Below are positions 21,303 to 32,738 of a stretch of DNA of 64,000 bases, one piece after another. Position 1 is the stretch's first letter. Every line of letters starts with the position of its first letter. The stretch is from Spirodela intermedia. Its lineage: Eukaryota; Streptophyta; Magnoliopsida; Alismatales; Araceae. The stretch covers positions 7,256,424 through 7,320,423 of the forward strand of contig LR746267.1 of assembly GCA_902729315.2 (NCBI GenBank), in the 5' to 3' direction. Below the pieces are notes generated by a model. The model was given only the letters and a program-made list of their open reading frames with translations. It was not told where the DNA came from and did no database searches. The position numbers and the translations under genes are program-made.

Positions 21303-24011
21303 ATGGCGCCGGGAGCCAGATCGGGCCGCGCGGCTCCTCCGGGCGCCCGAAGCAGCTTCCTCTCCTCCTACACGGTCTTCGTCTCCGCGCTCGTCGCCCT
21401 CCTCTTCCTAGCCGCGCTCTTCGCCTTCATCACCTCCAACTCCGGGGACGTCAATGGAGCGGAGGAGCGCTCTCTCTCAGAGCCTGGGGCGCTCCTCAGA
21501 CCGAACTACTTCAGCCGCGTGACGTCGACGGCGCTGCAGTCTGATCCCTTCCGGACTCGCCTCGATCTGATCTACCGCCAGGCAGCCGATCACGTCGCCC
21601 TCGTCAACGCCTACGCCACCTTCGCGCGGCGCGCCAAGATCGACGCCGGTCGCGTCCTGCGGACCTTCGAGGACCTCGTCGGCTGCTTATCGTCGCTGCT
21701 CGCCCGCATTCCGCCCGCCGACAATGCTGCCGCGCTCGACGACGAGGCTCTGCGGGCCCTGGAGAAGGAGCTCAAGGACCGCCTCAAGCTCGCCCGGCAG
21801 CTCGTTGCCGAGACGAAGGAGAGCTTCGACACGCAGATCAAGATCCAGAAGCTCCGGGACACCGTGTTCGCTATCGGCGAGCAGATGAACCGCGCAAAGA
21901 AGCTCGGGGATCTCGCCAGCCGGATCGCCGCGGGGTCCACCCCGAAGAGCCTCCATTGCCTCGCCATGCGCCTAATGGAGGAGCGCGTCGCCCACCCTGA
22001 AGCATACGCCGAGGAGAAGGGGGCCACCAACCATCCGGATCTGGCCAATCCAGATCTGTACCACTACGCCATCTTCTCCGACAACGTCGTCGCCGCCTCG
22101 GTGGTGGTGAACTCTGCCGTCCGGAGCGCAGCGGAGCCGTCCAAGCACGTCTTCCATCTCGTCACGGACAAGATGCACCTAGCGGCGTTCCAGGTCTGGT
22201 TCCGCCGCCGCCCGCCCACCGGGGGCGCCCGAGTGGAGATCCGCTCCGACGACTTCCCCTTCCTTAATGCGTCCTACTCGCCGGCCGTGCGGATGGGGCT
22301 GCCGGTGTTGGACCACCTCAAATTCTATCTGCCGGAGATGTTCCCGAGGCTGAACAAGGTGCTGCTCCTGGAGGACGATGTGGTGGTGCAGCGGGATCTT
22401 TCAGGCCTCTGGTGGGCAGATCTGGACGGAAAGGTGAACGGGGCGGTGGAGAAATGCTTCGGATCTTTCCAGCGCTACTCCCGCTACCTGAACTTCTCCC
22501 ACCCTGCGGTGAAGGATAAGTTCAGTCCCCGAGCTTGCGCCTGGGTCTATGGAGTAAACGTCTTCGATCTCGACGCCTGGAGAAGGGAAAAATGCACGGA
22601 GCAATACCATCACTTCCAGAACCTGGTAAGGATTCAGCAAAGCGTACTCCTTTATTTAGCGAGAGTTCTATTTCTCTGCTCCGCCTTGCCATTATCGATC
22701 AGTTTCTGAAGCAACTCCCCAGTAGAATCTTTAATTCTTTCTTGGCAATGATCAGGGCAACTAATCTTTTTAATCCCGAATGGCTCTGGCCCCAATTCCA
22801 TCCCCGAACTACCTGCGAACCAGTGACAACCAAGGTAGAAATCGCTGCCTTTTTCCACCAGCACTCTTCCAATGCCGATCAACAGTCTAGTTTCATATTG
22901 CCAGCAAGTCTACCACTGATTATTTCATTTGGGCTTCGAGGGGATCCTATGCTTACGTCATAAATATTGGTCATAAGGTTACCTAGAACACAAGCCTGTA
23001 CCAAAAAATATCAGCATCCGTTGTAGCACCATGATTGACATCCGCAGAAGATCGAGTTTTTATTTATCCTCTGATTAACTTTTTAGGAGTTTCTACCTCT
23101 TTGTTCTTGGGAACACTGTCGGAATCTACTGAATTTATTTTTAATCGGTAGGATATTTCCAATCAAGATAGTATTTCTGATACGGCTCACAAGAACTCTA
23201 TCGAATTCGGAGGACATATTCTGTACCGAATTTTATCTAGTATGGAATCCTCTATTTAAGGATAAATCGCGAGCCGATATGAACTTTATTGCCGCATAAT
23301 TTGTTGAACTTCCATGCTGTCTTCATAGAATCATAGCTCAATTCTCTGCTAGTCTGAGACCGTCCTTTCAGCAGTGGAACCCCAGAAGGAACGCCACTCT
23401 CTCTCTCGCTATGTTTCTGAAAAATTACTTGATTTCCTCCTACTTCGTCAGTGGGATTATCGGTTGACTTCTGTGATGATCTGCTGATTCCTTATCCTCG
23501 CTGCAATATCGTCGAAGTTTATTTACGTTTATTTTTTGACCGTTCGAGCTTTCTTAAACAGACAAGGTCAACCTCATTGGTTCCATTCTTGGTTTAAGCT
23601 TCCTCGCGGCACTGAACTACCTCACCTGTTGGGGCTTGACTTCCCATTATCGGACGCCCGCTGGCTTTCACATTTTTTCTTCGCAATGGGTCTTCTGAAG
23701 AAAGCCGGCTTTTACATCTGTTCTTCTTTTAGAACGAGGACGGCACTCTCTGGAAGCCCGGGACGACGCTGCCAGCGGGGCTGTTGACCTTCTACTCGTT
23801 GACCAAGCCCCTGGACAAGTCGTGGCACGTGACGGGCCTCGGTTACAACCCGAGCATCGGCCAGGATCTGATCGATGCCGCCGCCGTCGTCCATTTCAAC
23901 GGGAACATGAAGCCGTGGCTCGACATCGCCATGAACCAGTACAAGCATCTCTGGACGAAGCACGTGGACGCCGATATGGAGTTCCTCCAACTCTGCAACT
24001 TTGGACTCTGA
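21303..24011 (+). CDS. GAUT8/9: Galacturonosyltransferase (GT8), GAUT8/GAUT9 clade, atypical catalytic region
   Basis: Two exons, 21303-22625 and 23733-24011, encode 533 residues. Residues about 18-45 (SFLSSYTVFVSALVALLFLA) form the single anchor of a type II Golgi protein. A stem with DPFRTRLDLIYRQAADH and KSLHCLAMRLMEER precedes the GT8 domain (YHYAIFSDNVVAASVVV; HVFHLVTDKM). Late motifs are intact: NGAVEKCFGSF, CAWVYGVNVFDLDAWRREKC, SWHVTGLGYNPSI, HFNGNMKPWLDIAMNQY and the family ending LCNFGL. Relatives (QUASIMODO1 group) build pectin homogalacturonan. Two oddities stand out. The DxD segment is EDDVVVQ where the family has DDDVVVQ. The stretch between LNASYSPAVR and LDHLKFYLPE is only a few residues, where relatives carry roughly 35-45. 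No splice signals explain the gap. Activity may be altered. Confidence 0.93.
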
Positions 24012-24751
24012 GGGCGAATATCCCCACCCTGTAATCTTCTCTCCTTCGTTTTCCTCCTCCAAGCTCTCCCCTTTGCCTGTCATTTTTTCTCCGGAGCTCC
24101 TCTCTCTCTCGCTCTCTCTCGCTCTTCATTTGATTTGGCAGGATCGCAAAGTGAGCCTGCGCTGCTTGAATCGAGTTCGAGTTGTCTTCAGAGGTGTTCT
24201 TGGGTACTGTTTTTTTTTCCTTAAGATTTTCGATGTATGGGGGGTGAGAAAGTTATTATTTGTGAGTAGATACGGTGAGATTATCTTGAGAAAACCGCTC
24301 TCGGTTTCCTCTACCTTATTATCGAATATTATTTCTTAGACAGGAGTGTTTGTACTATTTTTAGCATCATACCATGATAATTCAGGATTATTTTATCACG
24401 TGAGTTCGATAATGTCAACACCTACGCCCCCCAGTTGACTTAAGTTCGAGTGTATTATTATTAACTCGCTGACCCCCCGAAGGGAGACGTGGGGAGTGGA
24501 GCTGGCTGCCACGTGAGGGAGCACGTCGGCGAACAACCACAATATATTGAAGCTGTGTAACTTCCAAAGTCAACATCTTCGAGCTTTATCTACGTGGGGG
24601 TTGACTTTATTATTTTGATTTATCTTTATTTACATGCTTTTAGTTTCATCTTGATAGAAGCCTAGGATGAGGCCATGCCTTGGTAAGTTTGGTGTGAGTT
24701 TAAACATCTCTTTGGAATTCTAAAGACCATGAAATCCTAGGCGTCAGCAGT

Positions 24752-24798
<47 letters not shown>

Positions 24799-25301
24799 CT
24801 GATAAATATGGATGTTAATATAGAAAATCTTGTTAGGCTCCAATATATTAGTTTTTAAAATTATATTATTTATTATTCACGTAAATACACACAACTCTTT
24901 TACAATCCGTACAATTATTGATAAATATTATTTTCGTTTATTTTCCGCCGCCAAATGGGGATGCCAGAGTAAATGCTATTAATTATTTAATAATATTAAT
25001 TTTGAAATTTTAGGTTTTAATTGCAATTAAGGTATGAAAGCCCACGTAGCGAGAATACGAAGGAGATTAGCGGATCTGGGTGTCGGTCGCTATACTCGCG
25101 GAGTCGTTGGGTAGGCTCCGCTGCTTCTCAAGAGGGAGATCTCAAGAGGGAGAGGGAGATCTCTGCATCTTCTGTCTGGGAGGGGGAGATCGGGTCGGCT
25201 GGAATGTGATCTGCGGCGGCTCGAGGTGGGCAAAGAGTGGGGTTGGCTTCCTCTCCGTCGAGATAGCAATTCCTGCCTTGCGTCTCCCCTCGCTCCTCCT
25301 G
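24012..25301. other. GAUT 3' flank and LRR gene promoter
   Basis: The GAUT 3' UTR is followed by an AT-rich spacer. A compound GA tract at 24752-24796 is the main feature. The last 250 bases are GC-richer and form the LRR gene leader. No other gene seen. Confidence 0.65.
24752..24796. repeat. (GA)n microsatellite
   Basis: 45 bases, interrupted once by an AA near the start, about 500 bases upstream of the LRR gene. Confidence 0.95.
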
Positions 25302-28300
25302 ATGGGGCGGTCGCCGGCGGCGTTCGCACGGGTGTGCTGCCTTCTCCTCCTGGTGGGAGTCGCCTTCTCCAAAACCGTGAAAAGAGATGGTAACCCCCCC
25401 TTCTCTCTCTCTGTAATGTGGTGTGGAACACCATTCTGAGAGTTTTCTGCCAAAGCTTGTCATTTTGAAGTGGCACAGTGGGAGAACGTAAATGGTGCTT
25501 TGGTTTATCTGGTTAGTTTTCTATGGTGCCACATATTCATAAAGTTGAATATATGGAGGAAGGAAGTGTTTGGTATCAATGGGTTATGGTGCAGACATTG
25601 AGTTCGTATTTCTCCGATGATGGGTGGTGAATCTAGTGAAGCTCATGTTGATTTTATGCGTTCTTGAGGGGTTCATATTTTGTGCAAAATTTAACGGGTA
25701 TTTATTTTCTTTAGATTGATATTGGTTAATTCTGAAACGTCTTCGGATAGAACTTCGTTGACACTTGAATATAATTATTTTTTGGTTTATTAGTTTTTCT
25801 ATGTCGATGAGTAAGAGGTTCTTTAGTGCTCACAGGTTGCACACTTCTACGTATTTTGTTTTTACTCTGTAAAAGGTTCATATTGGTGAATGTAATTTTT
25901 TTTTTTTTGTTTGTTTTATTTTAAGTTGGTCGTGGTGGAGAATTATGCTACCTTTCTGAATGATATATTTTGTGTGCTATCATTATCTGTGGAGTTGAAG
26001 TGTCATCTTTAACCTCTCCTTGCTACAATAGGTAGTGCATCTGGCTCCACTCCTGAGTTAATCCCTGATTTTTTCTGGCATGGGAAATAGTGTACGGTAG
26101 GCCTTTTAATCACATATTTGTTGACAATATTCTGTGTATGAAATATCTAGACGCTGGTAAAACATATGTTTCTGAATTCTTGGTATTTTCCTTCCAGTTC
26201 GCTTGTTCCATATTTTCATGACATGAATTGATATTACAAGAAATGATAATCCATCACGCACCTTATTCTTCTGTTGGAAACTATGGTCCTTTTTCAGTGA
26301 AAGCCCTGAATGAAATCAAGGCATCTCTTGGGTGGAGGGTGGTGTATGCATGGGTTGGGGATGATCCATGTGGAGATGGTGACCTGCCACCATGGACTGG
26401 CGTGACATGCTCTCAACAAGGAGATTATAGGGTCGTGACAGAACTGTAAGGGAAATTATTCTGATCTCTTCCTTGTACAAATGTATATACATGCCTGTTA
26501 TCTATGATTATATTTCATACTGTTGCAAATGATGGTCAATGAGTTGAACGCCATCTTTTCTGCTTAAAAATTAAAGCACGAAAGAACGAGTTACATATTT
26601 CTTGATTATGATATATCCCCCCTTTCTGAGTAAAATTTCGGATACTATAGTAATGTTATTAATTGTTTTTCTTAAATGACGCATATTAAACTTGAGGTGT
26701 GTAATGCTATTAATTATTTTTCTTAAATGACGCAAATTAAACTTGAGGTGCTTAGAGGGAACCCACTTGGTGAAATGTTGACTACTCTCAATGAATCGAG
26801 CTCCACAAAAGAAAGCAAAAAAATGAATATCAGGGTTTAAAAGAATCACCTATTTCAGTAGTATAAACTGAACAAAAAAGAGTCAGAACTACATGGGAAG
26901 CTTGCTGAAGGAACACAGAGACATGAGTTCCTAACACAGGGGCATTGTTGATCGCGCTTGCCTATTGACATCAATGCAGCGTAGTGGAAATTTTCATGCA
27001 CGACTACATAGCAGGGGACTTGGGAAAAAACCCGGCAAGGAAATCTCTCAGGACATCAGACAGCCTACAAAGAAAGATATTGACAATCTGATCACCGAAA
27101 TAAAGTCTAAGATCATCCCTCTTGGAGAAAACTTCCTCAGAGATTTGTGGACATATCTCAGGAGTTGATTCAGAAACTCCTTTTCGAGACACGTGGTTGA
27201 AACTTTGGAGTAAGTAATATACTTGTTAAAGTGTATGCATCAGAAGATCAAATTACCTGCAATAGATAACCAGCATCTTCCATTTTCTCCCAGTACGAAG
27301 TTTCGCATATCTGGACCTGGTCGAAATTCCTAGGTGTTGTCTTTGGAAAGTTTTTGCCTTGTTAGTTTCAGGCACCATATGATATCTGATTATGTTATTT
27401 TGGTCTTACTGTCATTTATTTGCAGGGAAGTTTATGCCGTATCAATTGTTGGTCCTTTTCCTACTGCTGTGACAAATCTTCTTGATCTGACTAGGCTGTA
27501 AGAGTTTTTCCTACCCTATGCATTGCACCATTGAATGTTTCAAGTTTCATATACCGTGATAATTCGGTTTTTGCATTTTAACAGATATTTTGGGGCACCT
27601 TAATCAACCATTTGGTTATCTTTTAGTTTATTTATCATCTCCGCCCACAAATTCTTCCCAGTGGAGGTCACGTAGCGCAGCTGGATACTGTAATAAAATG
27701 TGTACTTAGTGAAATTACTTCGGAGACAACACAGGAAGTTTAGTTCTTTCTGTCAGGAGCTATCTTTCATCCCAGTTTTAATCGTAAGGAGCCTGTCTCT
27801 TTTTGTACCCCCATGGTTTCAAACATGGGACAAGAGACCTTTGAATTTGTCTTTCTAAGGTTGCTTTTTGTTGTCTATTCGATTGCAATGGTTATATTTT
27901 TCTTTTTATTTTACTGAATTACTCTTTGTATGCCCTTTCTTCATTTTGAATGCTTAAATTTTAGGACGCCCTTCTTATTCCTAGCGATACCCATTAGAAC
28001 CAGACTTTTAACCTACAATATACGTTAAAACGTTTCTGTTGACGGTAACAAATGTATACCATATGTCATCTGTAACTTAATGTGCTCCGTATAAATCAGC
28101 CATGGTTGGGATTTTTTTCTTCTGTGGATGCCCTCATTTTTTTTTTCATTTCTCGTCTATACTTGGTGTTAATAACATCTATATTATGCTTGCTGCTCAA
28201 TTGTTTAATATGTATGAGAGATAATATCCTTGGGCATTAATCATATGATTTCTTTTTATCGTAAATACTTTGAGAATAAAATATTTATTCGCCACAAAAA

Positions 28301-31271
28301 TACGTTGAGAGTAAGAGCATTTCTCTGGCCGTCACTCTTCTTAATAAGGCTAAGTTTACCATTTCCTTGGTTTTTTTTTTGTTACATTCGTATAACTTTA
28401 GAATGCGACCAGTAGGTTTACATCTCTGGGGAACATTTCTAAAATATCTATCTTTTTTATTATCATATAATGGTATACTGTGGTTCTCCGTTCTTAATTT
28501 CATATTTTATAGAAAATTGTTGAGTAGTACATACTTGTACGTATCCTGTATACTTCCACACTTCACTCACAATGGATTCCATCTGATCCAACTAGCTGTT
28601 CGTGATTCTTTTTTTCTATACTTTTTGGACGTGCTTTTATGTTTTTGCAATTTGCCTAGTATGGAAGATTTAAACCATCACCTATGTTGGAAAATCGGAA
28701 GTCATCTCATTTAATTTTAGAGTACATATTTTTCCAGATTTTCGCATCTTCCAACCATATTTGTCAGGGTGCCAAGGCATCTGGTACCTCTGATACCTAG
28801 GCACTTTAGTCTCACTTTAGGCCAATGTTAATGTAAAAAGACAGGAAGTAAGTCTATGAACTGAAACAAGATTTACTGAAACGTCAGTTCCATTCTTTTC
28901 TCCTGAGAAAAATGTACACCCAAAAATGATACTCGGAGGCCCAGTTCTTAGAAGCTAATTTGCAGCGATGAGACATAAGACCCATAAAAAAATGATTTTT
29001 TTGCAAATATCTTTCTCTTTACCCTCAACTGGAACATGGTGCCTGAATTCCATCCTTTTCCCAACTCATCCCCGCCCTCTGATAAAGAAAAAAAAGTGCA
29101 ATACTTTACACTCTCGTGCAGGGTTTTACTCCTTCCTTTGGGTATCGAGGGAGGGCTCTGATATCTTGAACATTGTTTCTTCACTGCAGCGGAACTTCTT
29201 TTTTTAGTCAGCAGTGCCGATATTTCCCTTCTCCATTTGACTCGCTTTCCTTTCCTCCCCCATCACCATCTTTACTTATACTAATTCTGGTATCTCTTTC
29301 CCCACTTTCTGGTCCAGCCCTGGTTCAATTGTTGTCTATTGTTTATGTGTGCTGAGACTGAACCAGATTCTGCACCGTATATCTTCTACAGTGACCTGTG
29401 CTCCTTCTGTCATCTTCTGAAGCATTGTAGACATCACACCGTTGGCCTGTCATTGTAACATGAAGGATGATATTTTGTTTCATTTTTATTTTTTCGTTTC
29501 CTAATCGACTTTATGGAATCAATTTACATTCAGTGCACAAGGGTTAACGATATGCTATGTACTCAATCATCGCTCCTGCTTAGGTGCAGCTGATGATTTT
29601 TATGAATCTTTTCTCACCTCCCAAGTGGCTATTGCTACTTCAGCAACAGAACCCTGATGTAGAATATTCTCGTTTGACTTTTGGTTCTTATTCAGCTTTC
29701 TCAGATCATCTGTTACTGAATATATATCGTCCTTAATTTTTTTTAACGGCAGGGATCTTCACAATAACAAGTTGACCGGACCTATCCCCCCTCAGATTGG
29801 ACGACTGAAGCATCTGAAATCATTGTACGGTTCTCTACTTGTCACACTTATCGTTAGCATTTATGTCTACAAATCCCTATGAAAACATTTGCATGGGTTG
29901 ACTTTGTTGGTTATGAATGCACATGAAAGCTAAAAAATATCACCATCCTATTCTTTCACGGTACTTCAGCTGTGACCCTTTTTGTTCAACTTGAACTTAC
30001 TTGATGACCTCCATTCAAGTGAATGTGTTTCCTCGAAATGTTAATTATTTTTAATAGATGTACTCATAATTTTATTTTATTTTTGTGCATTTCAGGAATC
30101 TTAGGTGGAATAAACTGCAGGATGTAATTCCCCCTGAAATCGGTGAACTAAAGAAGCTGACCCACCTGTGAGTCAACTTCTGTCCAGTGTTCATGATAAG
30201 CATTGCACCACACTCATCCTTGTTCAACCATTTCATGTCTCTACAGGCAGCTGAGCTTCAACAATTTCAAGGGAGAAATCCCCAGGGAGCTCGCGAATCT
30301 ACCAGAGCTCCGCTACCTTTACCTCCATGAGAACCAGTTTACCGGGAAAGTTCCTCCTGAACTGGGGAATCTCCAGTTTCTTCGGCACATGTACTACTTG
30401 ATCATCTCAGTTTTGACTTTTTTTTACCATTCCTTTTTAAGGAATCTCCCCGATCTGTTTCTGACGACGATTTTATCGTTGACTTTCCTTAGGGATGTCA
30501 GCAACAACCGGTTGACTGGAACAATAAGAGATCTTATCCGTAACACAGGAGACTGCTTCCCTTCCCTCAGGAACCTGTAAGCGGGCTGCGCCCATTCACC
30601 ACCCATGCATTATATTATATTTTAAGCTCGTTTGTTTATTGATATATCCCTGACAAGACTCTTGAATTCAAGGTACTTGAACAACAACCAATTGGGAGGA
30701 GGAATACCCGAACAGCTCTCCAACCTGACCAATTTAGAGATCCTGTGAGCGCCATTCCTATAAATGGAAATAAATTCGGAGGATGAGCTCACCTTTTGTC
30801 CAACAGCTTCTGAATGCCTCACTGTTCTTCCTTCTTCCCATTTAGGTATCTATCACACAACAAGATGAGCGGCACGATTCCTGCGAGGCTTGCGGAAATC
30901 CCTAGATTAACTTACTTGTGAGCACCTTTATCCGATCTCATCTCGTTCAAAATCTTGTGGGTGTTCTTAAAATCTCTGAACCAGCGAGCTCATCAGGTAC
31001 CTGGATCACAACTCATTCAGCGGCAGAATCCCTGACAAGTTCTACAAACACCCCTTCCTGAAGGAGATGTGAGTTCTTCTTCTTCTCCTTCTGCTTCTTC
31101 TGCTTCTTCTGCTTCTTCTTCTTCTTGATGATCTGGGTCACCTTGCCTATAGACATCGACTGAATCTGCGCTGACTTCAGGTACATTGAAGGCAACCAGT
31201 TCAGGCCCGAGACAGTTCCAAAGGGCTCCCACAAGGTTCTGGATGTCACAGACACTGAGTTCTTGTTCTAG
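25302..31271 (+). CDS. Secreted leucine-rich repeat protein (At5g61240-like)
   Basis: Eleven exons: 25302-25389, 26298-26445, 27426-27497, 29753-29824, 30096-30167, 30247-30390, 30493-30576, 30673-30744, 30846-30917, 30997-31068, 31181-31271; about 328 residues. A signal peptide (MGRSPAAFARVCCLLLLVGV) leads into an LRRNT_2 cap (VKALNEIKASLGWRVVYAWV; DPCGDGDLPPWTGVTCS). About ten LRRs follow (LDLHNNKLTGPIPPQIGRLK; LNLRWNKLQDVIPPEIGELK; LYLNNNQLGGGIPEQLSNLT). There is no transmembrane helix or kinase, so the product is probably apoplastic or in the secretory pathway. Each internal repeat exon is exactly 72 nt in phase 2 (one is 144, one is 84), so one exon equals one LRR. The set matches the conserved Arabidopsis At5g61240-type family, as I recall it. 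The biochemical role is not known. Intron 2 contains a short tandem duplication (26650-26750). Confidence 0.94.
26650..26750. repeat. Direct tandem duplication, 51-bp period
   Basis: Two adjacent near-identical copies (26650-26699 and 26701-26750), each with CTTAAATGACGCA and ATTAAACTTGAGGTG, inside intron 2 of the LRR gene. Confidence 0.85.
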
Positions 31272-31501
31272 TTAGCCTCCTGTACATCTACCCACCTTCA
31301 GCTTCATCCCCCATTACATCGTCGCTTGCACATCACATGCTCTGGTGCTCTCTCAGTGTTCGGGAAACAGAGGACTTGGTGTAATATATAGATTCTGGTT
31401 CTGGTGGCTCTCTTTGAGTTTTTTTTTTAATGAAAATAAGTAAATAAATATTATTTATTTATTTTCATTTAATTTCAAGGATGGGATTTGCTCCTATATT
31501 C

Positions 31502-31536
<35 letters not shown>

Positions 31537-32738
31537 CATCTGGAGAGGGACTGCCGCAGGCTGTGAGGAGGTGCTCTATTTTGTATATATTATTTATTTA
31601 TTTATATATAGACGAGCACAAATGACAATAGATGACTATGTTATGGCCAACCTTGGCTCTGAGCAAGTATAATTATTCGGCATTTTTAGAATATATATAT
31701 ATATATAATAAGTAAGAAAACAGGAAGAATGGAGGTTATTTTTCACGCTTTTTTTAATATAATATTAAAATGGAAATCAGTAATCAAGTATTCACGGAGC
31801 TAACTCCAGTGAGCCAGTCACGGTCTGACGTGGGACCAACCTATTGGTCGAGCTGCGTGTTGGAGGCATCTGCGGGTGACGACAGTCTTCTGCCACGTGG
31901 CATGACGACTCTACGATACCTAGAGCGCGCATTCAGACGCTCCCTTGAGAGGACCCACAAGGAGTGGATAAGACGAGAAAGCCGGATGAAGAAATGCCTT
32001 TACGCGCAGCTGTATGTGTAAACGGGTCTCCTCCATGTGTAGCGCTGCGTACTAGGACTTTGAGAATGGGAGGTGGAACCAATTGGGGGAGGGTGGTCGC
32101 CACACGCGGTCGTGCTTTACGACTCTCTCTCTCTCTCTCTCTCTCTCACTAGCTTCCCGGCCGGATCTGCACCCGAGGAACTCAGGTCGTCGCTGGGTTT
32201 GCGTGCGTTCCGTCTGTCTGAAACGTAGTTCTTTGGGTGGGTGAAATTCTATCTGTTTGATACTGGATTTACAGGACTTGGGATAATTCGTAAGTATCGA
32301 GATATTTCGAACCATCTTTTTCCTTTCTCTTCTGGGTCCGTGTGCTCGGGGCGGGTTTTGGACCGATCGTTTCCTTGTTCGTATGATTCTTCTTGCTCCT
32401 TTGCTGTTGTATTTTCATGGTAGACCTTTGGAACTGTTCAAAGATTCTTCTATTCTTCCCGGTTTTAGTTTTTTTTTTTTGGAATCTCCCTGATGATACG
32501 TCGAATCTCTGATTCGACGTGAAAGACGAGGAGTTCCCTCGTGTTGTTCTCCGTTTTTTTCTCGCTGGCGTTGTGGGGGTGGAGTGAGGATCTGTTTTGT
32601 TTCTTCCGCGAACTCCTTTGTTGCTATTCTGATTGGGATTGTAAGAGATTTTATCGACTCTAGTTATTAACCCTGACCCGTTTCTATCATATAATCTTTT
32701 CCAGGAGGTTATCTGAACGAATATCAAATTATCCAATT
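31272..32738. other. LRR 3' flank and bHLH promoter/leader with a 5'-UTR intron
   Basis: The LRR 3' UTR comes first, with an AT hairpin (31431-31467) and TA repeats (31502-31524). Further on is a CT tract at 32123-32147. For the bHLH transcript, a donor (TTC/GTAAGT at 32290) and acceptor (TTTTCCAG, ending 32704) suggest a 415-base intron in the 5' UTR, ending 34 bases before the ATG. Confidence 0.55.
31431..31467. repeat. AT-rich inverted repeat (hairpin)
   Basis: Arms of 17 bases (TGAAAATAAGTAAATAA and its complement with one mismatch) are separated by 3 bases, 160 bases after the LRR stop. It could fold in the 3' end of the transcript or be a tiny relic of an inverted-repeat element. Confidence 0.6.

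Noticed and set aside
26965-27168. 67-codon frame inside LRR intron 2
   Set aside because: Lies between conserved exons, with no recognisable domain; at most an old insertion fragment.
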